NCBI GenBank assembly: GCA_049300095.1
Contig: JBAQYM010000029.1
Coordinates: 1 to 26,514, forward strand
Length of the DNA: 26,514 nucleotides
Source of the DNA: SbD1 sp049300095
GTDB lineage: Bacteria; Desulfobacterota; Syntrophobacteria; Syntrophobacterales; Syntrophobacteraceae
Direction of reading: 5' to 3'
The notes under the pieces are model-generated. The model ran no database searches. It worked only from the letters and a program-made list of their open reading frames with translations, and was not told where the DNA came from. Shown one piece after another: positions 1 through 7,578 of the stretch. The position numbers and the translations under genes are program-made. Within the stretch, counting starts at the first letter, position 1; every line of letters starts with the position of its first letter.

Positions 1-32
1 ACCGGAAAGGGGCCGTTGTCCAAATGCAAAAG

Positions 33-224
33 TTACGACAGGTGTGGCCAAAACAGGGCGGAGGTCTCCCCTCCCTTGGCGGGAGGGGCAGGGGGAGGGG
101 GTCGTAAGTACTTGAAAATTCAACACCCTCCTCTTACCCCTCCCATCGCGGGGAGGGGGACTCACGTCCGGCTGCATGGTCGCGCAGCCTGAATATTTCT
201 TTGCGCAACAGCCCCGAAAGCCTG
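33..224. repeat. Dispersed repeat, left copy of a window-spanning inverted repeat
   Basis: Bases 33-165 match the reverse complement of 26382-26514 with four mismatches in 133. Weaker similarity continues to about 224 (right copy to about 26322). The core contains two short GC hairpins, CCCTCCC with GGGAGGG around 68-88 and again around 138-158, separated by an AT-rich stretch near 110-122. There is no ORF of its own. It lies downstream of the nitrilase gene, so its hairpins could also stop that transcript. The remaining bases to 271 hold two short GGCCCGCCTC direct repeats and no gene. Confidence 0.9.
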
Positions 225-271
225 CCCCCGACGATGGCCGCAAGGCCCGCCTCGTGTGAACCGTCTTGGCA

Positions 272-1087
272 TCAGGCCCGCCTCATGAATCCGAAACGGT
301 TGAAGAACTCGCCCCGAAGCCGCCTTGCCGTGGCGAGGTAGACCTCGCCGATGTACACCTGTTCGAGTTCCTCGAGTTCCACCTGCACCCAGCTCGAAAT
401 ATCATCCAGACTCCTTGCCCAGCGCTGGAAATCGTCCTTGTCGAGCATCTTCGGGGGCTGAATGATAAAGCTTCCTCCCCCGTACTGATGCACCCGCTTT
501 TCACCGAAGAGGGCGTTGTAGTCAGCGGTGTTTACCCCGACCACGGGCATGAAGTTATCGAAGGCGCGAACGCACGTCCCCGTCTTCCAGTGGCCGCGCA
601 GTATGGGGAAAATGGAGATGTTGAAAATCACGTCGACGCCCTGGTCGGCCAACTGGCGCGCGGCTTCGGGCTGCCCCCACAGGTCGATGCACACGGGCAT
701 GCCGATCTTGCCGAAGTCGGTCGAGAAGGCGCGAAAAGTCCCATCGCCCGGCGAAATGCCGAGCTTGTCGCGTTCGAGCGCCCCGACGTTGAACTTGCGC
801 TGCCTGCCCACGAGCTTTCCCGTCCGGTTGAAAAGGGTGGCGGTATTGTAGCGCTTGCCCCCTTCGGATTCGATCATGCCGGCAATGACATAGCTGTTGA
901 ACATACGCGCCGCGGCCCCGAACTCCCTGTCCCCGATCGTTGGAAAGTACTCGGGAAAACAGATGACGTCGAGCTCCTCGCCGCGGCATTTTTCCATCAA
1001 TTGCAGGCCGTGGCCGATGTTCCTGGGGTCGTCAAAACTCGGGTAGGGCTTCGGCTGGATGATGGCGACTCGTATCGTGTCCTTCAT
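272..1087 (-). CDS. Carbon-nitrogen hydrolase (nitrilase superfamily amidohydrolase)
   Basis: A 271-residue protein spanning one complete CN-hydrolase domain. The Glu-Lys-Cys catalytic triad is visible: E46 in CFPEYFP, K98 in GRQRKFN and C133 in GMPVCIDLWG. Family members cleave nonpeptide C-N bonds of amides, nitriles or carbamoyl compounds through a thioester on the Cys. The substrate cannot be read from the sequence. No signal peptide is seen, so it should be cytoplasmic. I chose the ATG at 1087 rather than the longer frame starting at 1201. An AGGAAG ribosome-binding site precedes 1087, the protein aligns with the family from there, and the longer frame would overlap the upstream gene. 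It follows the EEP phosphohydrolase gene by 28 bp on the same strand, so the two are probably cotranscribed. Confidence 0.88.
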   Translation of the reverse strand: MKDTIRVAIIQPKPYPSFDDPRNIGHGLQLMEKCRGEELDVICFPEYFPTIGDREFGAAARMFNSYVIAGMIESEGGKRYNTATLFNRTGKLVGRQRKFNVGALERDKLGISPGDGTFRAFSTDFGKIGMPVCIDLWGQPEAARQLADQGVDVIFNISIFPILRGHWKTGTCVRAFDNFMPVVGVNTADYNALFGEKRVHQYGGGSFIIQPPKMLDKDDFQRWARSLDDISSWVQVELEELEQVYIGEVYLATARRLRGEFFNRFGFMRRA

Positions 1088-1115
1088 TAGGTGCTTCCTG
1101 CTTCTGTGAAACGGT

Positions 1116-1901
1116 TTAAACCCGGGCAAGGCGGACCATGTAGGGGAAATGGTCCGAGGGGAACCTTCCGCCGGGACCATGGTCGTAGATGACACGGGCA
1201 TCGGATACCGCGAAATCGCGGCTCGCCAGTATCCAATCCATCCTGAACACCTGCGGGACGCCCGTGAACTTGTGATAGGTCATACTACTCTCATTTTCCG
1301 GCTTTCGCAAAGCCTCCCAGGTATCGACGAGTCCCGTTGCGGCGGATGCGAGCAGCCGGTGGGCCTCCGAGCCGGGGTGGTCGTTAAAATCTCCCATCAG
1401 TATCCTCGGGCCGCCCTGTTTGACGAGGTATTCCGAAATGATTCCGGCCTGCCGCGCCCTGGCCTCCGTTCCCAGGTGGTCGAGGTGCGTCACGCCGGCC
1501 CAGAACTGTCCGCCCGATTTGACTTCCGATTCCGCTTCCCGGAATATCCCGTAGCTTATCATGCGGGGGAAGGCGCTGTCCCACCCCTTGCTCCCGTGCA
1601 CCTCGGGCGTGGCCGAGAGCCAGAACTCGCTGCCGAAAAGAGGCCGCACCGCGTCCGGGCGAAAAAAAAGCGAGCAGTACTGGCAGTTCTCATCCCAGGT
1701 CCGGCCGGGAGCAAACAGGTCGTAGCCCTCGAGGTTTTTTTCGAGATCGCGCAACTGCCCCGTCGTTCCTTCCTGGATGCCGAGGATCGAAGGGGCGTGA
1801 TTTCGAACCAGGTCGATGACGAGTTCCCTTCGGAACTCCCAGGCGTTTGCGCCGTCTCGGTCGTTTTGGAACCGGATGTTGAACGTCATGATCTGGAGCA
1901 T
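1116..1901 (-). CDS. Endonuclease/exonuclease/phosphatase (EEP) family protein
   Basis: A 261-residue single-domain protein of the DNase I-like EEP superfamily, which contains metal-dependent phosphoesterases such as exonuclease III, sphingomyelinases and inositol phosphatases. The motifs appear in order: TFNIRF (N8), GIQE (E44, metal ligand), THLDH (H139), GDFND (D171 and N173), MDWILAS (D222) and SDHFP (D250, H251). No signal peptide or membrane segment is visible. An AGGGG ribosome-binding site lies about 10 bases before the ATG at 1901. It is the first gene of a two-gene unit with the nitrilase. The sequence does not say whether the substrate is a nucleic acid, a lipid headgroup or a small phosphodiester; its small size and lack of DNA-binding additions fit a small-molecule or lipid phosphodiesterase somewhat better. 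Confidence 0.85.
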   Translation of the reverse strand: MLQIMTFNIRFQNDRDGANAWEFRRELVIDLVRNHAPSILGIQEGTTGQLRDLEKNLEGYDLFAPGRTWDENCQYCSLFFRPDAVRPLFGSEFWLSATPEVHGSKGWDSAFPRMISYGIFREAESEVKSGGQFWAGVTHLDHLGTEARARQAGIISEYLVKQGGPRILMGDFNDHPGSEAHRLLASAATGLVDTWEALRKPENESSMTYHKFTGVPQVFRMDWILASRDFAVSDARVIYDHGPGGRFPSDHFPYMVRLARV

Positions 1902-2110
1902 TTTAATTTCCCCTGATTTTCACCGTCATGCTATTTTGCGCGGGAGCGCCCGACCCGGGACTTTCTTTTATCCCTAAAAGACGAATGTAAGCAATACCGA
2001 TGTGTTTTGAGGGGGATCGGGCCGGATTTATGTGAATGTTTTCTCGTTTGTTTCCATGCGGGAGTGCACGAAATGGGATAACTGTTCGCTGATTCCGTTT
2101 CCTTTTTTTC

Positions 2111-2139
2111 TTGACAAGATATCGGGTTAGCGATTAAGT
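2111..2139 (+). promoter_or_regulatory. Candidate promoter of the qrc operon
   Basis: TTGACA at 2111-2116 is a perfect -35 hexamer. Seventeen bases later the -10 position is TTAAGT (2134-2139), which matches consensus at only three of six bases. The leader to the qrcA ATG would be roughly 135 bases. The poor -10 suggests either activator dependence or a different true start. Confidence 0.3.
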
Positions 2140-2208
2140 GGTCGCACATTTTGTGAAAAATAACGTTTACGTACGGAAGATGACTTGTTCTTTTTGTCAC
2201 TTGAAGCC

Positions 2209-2233
2209 GTGCTCATTTTTGCATAACGAGCAC
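2209..2233 (+). promoter_or_regulatory. Inverted repeat in the qrc leader
   Basis: GTGCTC at 2209-2214 and GAGCAC at 2228-2233 are perfect inverted arms separated by 13 bases, about 50 bases before the qrcA start. It could be a regulator binding site or a leader hairpin. A 6-bp arm alone is weak evidence. Confidence 0.25.
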
Positions 2234-2282
2234 AACTTTGTCCGCTTCAACATTTCATCGAGGGGATTACCGAGGCTGTCCT

Positions 2283-2837
2283 ATGAAAGAAGAGAAAAAT
2301 AGCGCTTCCGGAAAGGCATTGGGAATTGTTTTCTTTTTGGTGGGCTTTGTCGGCGCCATGGTCGTGGGATGGGTCGTCTTTCCAAATCTGCTCTTTTCCC
2401 AGAAGGCTCAGCCCATTAACTTCAGCCACGTCGCGCACCAGGACAACGACTGCGAATCCTGCCACAAGTTCCGCGCGGACGGCTCCTACACGGGAATTCC
2501 ACGGATCGACAACTGCAAGGAGTGCCATGAAACGGCCCAGGGGACCACGGAGGCCGAGCGCATCCTCGTCGAGGAATACGTGGCCAAGGATAAGGAGCTC
2601 CCCTGGAAGGTGTACGCATGGCAGCCCGACAACGTTTTCTTCTCCCACGCCCCGCACAAGGGCCAGGGCCTCGAGTGCACCAGTTGCCACAGGGACGTGA
2701 AAAAGGAGGAGAAGCTCCCTCCGTATAGAGAAAACCGCATCACCGGGTACAGCATCTCCACCATGACAATGCGCGAGTGCGAAGATTGCCACGCCAGCAA
2801 GGGCGCCTCGAACAACTGCGAGATATGCCACAAATAA
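2283..2837 (+). CDS. qrcA: QrcA, multiheme c-type cytochrome subunit of the Qrc menaquinone reductase
   Basis: A 184-residue membrane-anchored periplasmic cytochrome. Residues 11-33 form one hydrophobic helix without an obvious cleavage site, so it is probably an uncleaved anchor. Five CXXCH heme motifs follow, starting at C57, C78, C132, C166 and C179. Paired His ligands are likely in FSHVAH (48-52) and FSHAPH (120-125). In Qrc, QrcA takes electrons from the soluble type I cytochrome c3 pool and passes them towards menaquinone. The ATG at 2283 has GAGG seven bases upstream and puts the hydrophobic anchor at the N-terminus; an in-frame start at 2238 would add 15 residues. It is first in the order cytochrome, molybdopterin-family, ferredoxin and NrfD-type subunits that defines qrcABCD. 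As I recall the Desulfovibrio protein is described as hexaheme; all ten cysteines here are used by five sites, so no sixth covalent site is visible. Confidence 0.88.
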   Translation: MKEEKNSASGKALGIVFFLVGFVGAMVVGWVVFPNLLFSQKAQPINFSHVAHQDNDCESCHKFRADGSYTGIPRIDNCKECHETAQGTTEAERILVEEYVAKDKELPWKVYAWQPDNVFFSHAPHKGQGLECTSCHRDVKKEEKLPPYRENRITGYSISTMTMRECEDCHASKGASNNCEICHK

Positions 2838-2905
2838 GGCCGATGGACAGCATGGGATGCTTTAGGGCTTAATCATAATTTGTGTCTCACAAGAGGGTGG
2901 ATGGA

Positions 2906-5305
2906 ATGAAATTTGGTCGGAGAGCTTTCTTACAATTTGCTGCCGGCGCGGTAGGCGGCACGCTGCTCACGCCGTTGCCGTGGAAACTGGCCGACGATTC
3001 GGCGGTCTGGTCCCAGAACTGGTCATGGCGCCCTTCTCCCGAACGGGGGGAAGTAACGAAGGCGCCCACCGTCTGCACGTTCTGCGAAGGGGGATGCGGC
3101 ATCCAGGCGCGCCTGGTAAACGGAAACCGCGCGATCTTGCTGGAAGGAAACCCGGCAAACCCGGTCAACGAGGGTGGAGTGTGCGCCCTGGCAACTTCGG
3201 GCCTGCAGTTCCTCTACGCGCCCTACCGGATCACCCAGCCCCTCAAGCAGACAAAGAAGCGGGGCGATCCGTCCGGCCTTCAGCCCATTTCCTGGGAAGA
3301 AGCGCAAGCGGAGCTCACACGACTGCTGGCCTCGATTCGAGGGGAAGGCAAGGCCCACACAGTGGCGTGCATCACCTCGCCCAGGCGCAGCAGCATGGAC
3401 GACCTGTGGCTCCAGTTTTTCACCGCGCTCGGCTCCCCGAACCTTTTCAAGATGCCCTCGCAGGCGGACGGCATGAAGACCGCCGCGGCGCTCACGACGG
3501 GAAACGCCTCGCCGTTTGCCTTCGACCTGGAAAACGCCGGGTATGTGCTGAGCTTCGGGGCAGGCCTGCTCGACGGCTGCTCCGCGCCCAACCGCGCTCT
3601 GGCCGCGGTGCGCCGGTGGAACAAGAGCGCAAATCCGGCCAAGATCGTTCAGGTCGAATCCCGCTGCTCGATCACGGCATCCAAGGCCGACCAGTGGGTG
3701 GCGGTCATTCCGGGAAGCGAAGCCGCCCTGGCCATGGGCATCGCTCACCTGATGGTGAGCAGCGGAAATTACGACGCCGATTTCATCAAAGATAACGTCT
3801 TCGGGTTCGATGACTGGACGGATTCAGCGGGCAAGAAGCGCCAGGGATTCAAGACCCTGGTGACGTCGAATGCCTACTCGCCCGAAGAGGTCGCAAAGAA
3901 AACGGGGCTGGACGCGGCAAAGGTGCGCGACCTGGCCAAGGAATTCGGCTCCCGGAGCAAGGCCGTCGCCGTGTGGGGAATCGGCCGGCCCGATACATCC
4001 AACAACACCTACCATGAGTTGGCCTTCGTCGCCCTCAACGCCCTCAAGGGCAATCTCAAGCCCGACGGGCTTGTCCTCGTTGCCCCCGAGGTCCCGCTGG
4101 CCGAGATGCCCGCCGCGCAGAAGGATATTTTCGCCGAAAAGGGCGCGGAGCAGCAGAGGCTCGACCTTGCAAAATCCAAAGGCTGCCCCTGCCCCCAGAA
4201 CGGCTTGTATGGATTTCTCGACAGCCTGGTTTCCGGGCCGAAATACCCGATCCAGCTCCTGATGGTCCACGAAGCGAACCCGGCATACAGCCTCCCGGAA
4301 AATAAGCTCTTCCAGACCGCTCTCGATAAGATCGGCACGCTCGTCTCTTTTTCCTCTTTCATGGACGAGACGGCCATGCTGGCCGACCTTATCCTGCCAA
4401 ACCATATGGCGCTGGAAAGATTCGACGACGTCAAGGGAATTCCGGGCGCGCCGTACGGCTACTATGGGGTGGCCGCCCCGATCATCAAGCCCGTGGCAAA
4501 GACGAAGAACACGGGAGACGTGCTGATGGCGGTTGCCGGCGGCATTGGCGCAAGCGTAGGCGCCTCGCTTCCCTGGAAGACCTACGAGGAGTACCTCAAG
4601 TTCCGGGTCGAAGGGATAGCCAAGGCGCAGAAGGGCGCCGTCGCCGACAAGCCGGGGGTCGAGTTGTCGAGCCTCAAGGCCGGGGAAGCGGTTAAGCCCA
4701 ATTTCAGCGACGGGGCCGACCTGTGGAAGAAGCTCAAGGCCGGGTCGTGCTGGTACGACGCCCCCGCGGGCGCGCCCGCATACAAGACCGCTTCGGGCAA
4801 GTTCGAGCTGGCCTGCCAGGCGATCCAGGAAAAGGGCGCCCCGGCGGCGGACGACCAGATGTATCTGCCGCATTTTGCGCCGCTCAAGCCCTCGGGCAAC
4901 GAGAGCGAGCTGCCTTTGCTCCTGGTGGGATATTCCTCACCGTTTATCACCAACGGGTACCTGGCCAATCCGCCGTTCATGAACAAGCTGATTCCGGAAT
5001 CCATGCTCAGCAACACCGATCTTTTCGTGGACATAAACGCGCAGACGGCGAAGTCGCTCGGCTTCGCCCAGGGTGACCTCGTGATCGTCAGGACGACCCA
5101 GGGCGAGGCGGGCGTGCGGGTCAACATCACGCCCACCGCGCGGCCCGGGGTCGTTTACATGCCGAGAGGACTGGGCCACAAGGCCTATGACGAGTATATC
5201 CAGAACAAGGGAGTGAATGCGAACAGTCTGATGGAGGTCCAACTCGATCCCGTGAGCGGCATAGGGACGGTCTGGGCTACCCGCGCTCAACTGCGTCGCG
5301 CGTAA
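2906..5305 (+). CDS. qrcB: QrcB, molybdopterin-oxidoreductase-family subunit of Qrc
   Basis: A 799-residue protein of the DMSO-reductase family. It starts with a twin-arginine export signal (GRRAFLQF at residues 4-11 followed by a hydrophobic stretch), so it is exported folded to the periplasm. Next comes an iron-sulfur site with C57, C60, C64 and C93, then the large central domains. The C-terminal third (about 670-799) resembles the molydopterin-dinucleotide-binding fold. In characterised Qrc this subunit is reported to lack the molybdenum cofactor and to act structurally and in electron transfer; I cannot verify that from the sequence. A cysteine pair (GCPCP, about residues 423-427) sits in a probable insertion. 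The start at 2906 has GAGGG eight bases upstream; the GTG at 2882 adds only eight residues ahead of the Tat motif. The stop overlaps the ribosome-binding site of qrcC, which suggests translational coupling. Confidence 0.9.
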   Translation: MKFGRRAFLQFAAGAVGGTLLTPLPWKLADDSAVWSQNWSWRPSPERGEVTKAPTVCTFCEGGCGIQARLVNGNRAILLEGNPANPVNEGGVCALATSGLQFLYAPYRITQPLKQTKKRGDPSGLQPISWEEAQAELTRLLASIRGEGKAHTVACITSPRRSSMDDLWLQFFTALGSPNLFKMPSQADGMKTAAALTTGNASPFAFDLENAGYVLSFGAGLLDGCSAPNRALAAVRRWNKSANPAKIVQVESRCSITASKADQWVAVIPGSEAALAMGIAHLMVSSGNYDADFIKDNVFGFDDWTDSAGKKRQGFKTLVTSNAYSPEEVAKKTGLDAAKVRDLAKEFGSRSKAVAVWGIGRPDTSNNTYHELAFVALNALKGNLKPDGLVLVAPEVPLAEMPAAQKDIFAEKGAEQQRLDLAKSKGCPCPQNGLYGFLDSLVSGPKYPIQLLMVHEANPAYSLPENKLFQTALDKIGTLVSFSSFMDETAMLADLILPNHMALERFDDVKGIPGAPYGYYGVAAPIIKPVAKTKNTGDVLMAVAGGIGASVGASLPWKTYEEYLKFRVEGIAKAQKGAVADKPGVELSSLKAGEAVKPNFSDGADLWKKLKAGSCWYDAPAGAPAYKTASGKFELACQAIQEKGAPAADDQMYLPHFAPLKPSGNESELPLLLVGYSSPFITNGYLANPPFMNKLIPESMLSNTDLFVDINAQTAKSLGFAQGDLVIVRTTQGEAGVRVNITPTARPGVVYMPRGLGHKAYDEYIQNKGVNANSLMEVQLDPVSGIGTVWATRAQLRRA

Positions 5306-5317
5306 GGGGGTATTTCC

Positions 5318-6073
5318 GTGAGCGAAAAAGGACATGCGCAAAGCAATGTTCGTTATGGAATGGCGATCGATCTGGACAAGTGCACCGGCTGCGGCGCCTG
5401 CAGCACGGCCTGCCAGGCCGAAAACAATATCTCTTTCAGGCCCGACGAATCGTTCAAGGTCCGCTCGATCACCTGGATGGAGATTTACGAGTTAAACAAC
5501 GGCAAGGATTACCCGGACTACCGGCTCGCGTACCTGCCCCGTCCGTGCATGCACTGCGATGCCGACCACCACTCCCCCTGCACTTTCGTCTGCCCGGTAA
5601 ACGCCACGACGCGCGACGAAAACAACGGGATAGTCACCCACATATATCCGCGCTGCATCGGCTGCCGGTATTGCATGGTGGCCTGCCCCTACCACGCCAG
5701 GGACTTCAACTGGTGGGACCCGGCCTGGCCCAAGCCGATGGAGTCCATGCTGAGCCCCGAGGTCAGCACGCGAATGCGGGGCGTGGTCGAGAAGTGCACC
5801 TTCTGCCACCACCGGTTGCTCCAGGCGCGATCCAAGGCCTACGTGGACAAGGCCGATCTCAGCAAGGTCACCTACATGCCCGCTTGCGCGGATGCCTGTC
5901 CGACCAAGGCGATCTCCTTTGGAAACCTGCTGGACGAAAAAGCCGAGGTGGCGAAGCTATCGAAGGACCCGCGCGCGTTCCGGGTCCTCGAGAAGCTCCA
6001 GACCAAGCCAAAGGTCTATTACCTGAGCAAGCATGACTGGATAAGGAAGCTCGCGGACAACTCCGTGAAATAG
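5318..6073 (+). CDS. qrcC: QrcC, four-cluster iron-sulfur subunit of Qrc
   Basis: A 251-residue ferredoxin-like electron-transfer subunit of the PsrB/NrfC/DmsB type. Sixteen cysteines fall into four cluster groups: C22/25/28/32, C77/80/88/92, C113/116/119/123, and C160/163 with C190/194. This is enough for four cubane clusters. There is no export signal of its own, as usual for this family, where the subunit is carried out with the Tat-bearing partner (QrcB here). The start is GTG at 5318, fixed by an AAGGGGG ribosome-binding site at 5304-5310. It begins 12 bases after qrcB stops. It links the heme/QrcB part of the complex to the quinone site in QrcD. Confidence 0.92.
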   Translation: MSEKGHAQSNVRYGMAIDLDKCTGCGACSTACQAENNISFRPDESFKVRSITWMEIYELNNGKDYPDYRLAYLPRPCMHCDADHHSPCTFVCPVNATTRDENNGIVTHIYPRCIGCRYCMVACPYHARDFNWWDPAWPKPMESMLSPEVSTRMRGVVEKCTFCHHRLLQARSKAYVDKADLSKVTYMPACADACPTKAISFGNLLDEKAEVAKLSKDPRAFRVLEKLQTKPKVYYLSKHDWIRKLADNSVK

Positions 6074-6118
6074 ATAGTCAATACACAAAAGCGCTTTCCT
6101 TGTTACGAGGGGTCGAGA

Positions 6119-7363
6119 ATGGATAAAGCATTGATTCCAGATGGGGTGAAGCGGTGTCCGCTTCCCATTTTTGCACTCTGGACACTCCTACTGCTCGGCG
6201 TGATCGGCTGGGGGGTGTTGGCCGGGGGCGCCGTGCTCATCAAAGCCTTGAACCTGACCGGGCTAAACGATTACTTCGGGTTCGGGGCCTACATCACGGC
6301 CGACCTGGCAATCATCGCCCTCGGCGCCGGGGCCTTTTTCACCGGATTTCTCTACTACGGGCTGTCCCGGTTTTTCCCCGCGCTCAAAGAACTCGGCAAG
6401 ATAATCAATCTCGCGGTGGTCGTCGGGTTTGTCTGCTATACGGGCGCGCTGGCGGTCCTGCTCCTCGAAATCGGGCAGCCGCTCCGGGGCTGGTTCGGGT
6501 ACTGGCACGCAAACGTCCACTCGATGCTGACGGAAGTTATCTTTTGCATCACGTGCTACGCCATCGTCCTGGTGATCGAGTATATCCCGCTCATCCTGGA
6601 AAACCGTAAGATCAGCGAGATAAAATCGCTCAACGTTCTCGGGCACAGCATGCACGACGTCATGGCGATTTTCGCCCTTACCGGCACCTTCCTGAGCTTT
6701 TTCCACCAAGGCTCCCTCGGCGGCGTCGCGGGCGTTCTGTTCGCCCGGCCCTTCGCTTTCCGGGAAGGTCTTTTCATCTGGCCGTGGACCTTTTTCCTCT
6801 TCATCCTCTCGGCCATCGCCTCGGGGCCCGCTTTCACGGCCCTGATCTGCAGGAGCATCGAGAAAGTCTCCGGAAAAACGCTCATCGACCGGAGCGTCTA
6901 CGATCTCATCGGCAAGATCGAAGGCGGCCTGCTGGGTTTTTACATGATCCTCAAGATCTCCGACACCGCTTACTGGGCCTTCGGCCTTGCTCCGAGGTTC
7001 GGGTTCAAGCTCGGCGATTTCTACTGGGGCCCCTACGGGATATGGCTCCTGATCGCGGAGATCGGGATCTGCGGCGTCCTGCCCGCAATCATTCTGCTCT
7101 CACCCTCGGCCAGGAGGAGCAACTTCCTGCTCTTCGGGGCTTTCCTGCTCGACATCATCGGCGTCAGCATAAACCGCTTCGTCATGACCATCCAGGCCAT
7201 CGCGGCGCCGGTCATGCCCTTCGACGTCTGGAAGATTTATGTCCCGAGCATATATGAATGGGCGCCGATTTTTGCGATGCTCGCCTACTGCATCCTGGTG
7301 ATATCGCTTTCCTACCGGTATCTTCCCCTGTTTCCAAGAGAGAGGGAACTGAACCGGAGCTAA
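6119..7363 (+). CDS. qrcD: QrcD, NrfD/PsrC-type integral membrane quinone-binding subunit
   Basis: A 414-residue polytopic membrane protein with about ten hydrophobic helices, roughly at 17-42, 57-80, 93-118, 135-160, 178-198, 213-243, 266-288, 303-327, 335-360 and 380-402. The conserved FHQGSLGG motif of the NrfD/HybB family is at 195-202. Proteins of this family bind menaquinone near the periplasmic face and anchor the iron-sulfur subunit. As the last gene of qrcABCD it completes the complex, which reduces menaquinone with electrons from hydrogenase or formate dehydrogenase via cytochrome c3. That supports sulfate respiration or reverse electron flow in syntrophs. GAGGGG lies about nine bases before the ATG. 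The stop overlaps an ATG in the next frame (TAATG at 7361), and a hairpin follows within 26 bases. Confidence 0.9.
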   Translation: MDKALIPDGVKRCPLPIFALWTLLLLGVIGWGVLAGGAVLIKALNLTGLNDYFGFGAYITADLAIIALGAGAFFTGFLYYGLSRFFPALKELGKIINLAVVVGFVCYTGALAVLLLEIGQPLRGWFGYWHANVHSMLTEVIFCITCYAIVLVIEYIPLILENRKISEIKSLNVLGHSMHDVMAIFALTGTFLSFFHQGSLGGVAGVLFARPFAFREGLFIWPWTFFLFILSAIASGPAFTALICRSIEKVSGKTLIDRSVYDLIGKIEGGLLGFYMILKISDTAYWAFGLAPRFGFKLGDFYWGPYGIWLLIAEIGICGVLPAIILLSPSARRSNFLLFGAFLLDIIGVSINRFVMTIQAIAAPVMPFDVWKIYVPSIYEWAPIFAMLAYCILVISLSYRYLPLFPRERELNRS

Positions 7364-7388
7364 TGCGACCCTCGAAGACCGAACGATG

Positions 7389-7422
7389 GAAAGCCCCGTG
7401 GGTTCAGCCCCTCGGGGCTTTC
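7389..7422 (+). terminator. Hairpin terminator after qrcD
   Basis: GAAAGCCCCG at 7389-7398 and CGGGGCTTTC at 7413-7422 form a perfect 10-bp stem with a 14-base loop, which can itself pair GGG with CCC. The sequence after it (TATATT) is a poor U tract, so termination may be partial. It lies 26 bases after the qrcD stop. Confidence 0.6.
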
Positions 7423-7578
7423 TATATTCACGGGGCGGGACGGGGCGGGGTGTTTTTGTTTGACTCCCCGCGATGCGGAATGTTAGCCTTCCATCTACTG
7501 TACGCTTGGACTCCGCACCGTTCGAGACGGCGGGATTCATTTGGCTTTGATCGGATTTTGTCTGTCTGGTTTTATGGT

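Larger units (their letters stand above)
1902..2282. other. AT-rich divergent intergenic region between the EEP operon and qrc
   Basis: About 380 bp, clearly more AT-rich than the flanking genes. It should carry the promoters for both directions. On the minus strand a weak pair (TTGCTT at 1989-1994, TAAAAG at 1965-1970, 18-bp spacer) could serve the EEP gene. On the plus strand a perfect TTGACA lies at 2111-2116. A minus-strand open frame of 89 codons (1931-2200) has no recognisable domain and unlike composition, so I do not call it a gene. Confidence 0.5.

Noticed and set aside
1931..2200. 89-codon minus-strand open frame between the EEP gene and qrcA
   Set aside because: No domain, AT-rich composition unlike the flanking genes, and it would cover the divergent promoter region.
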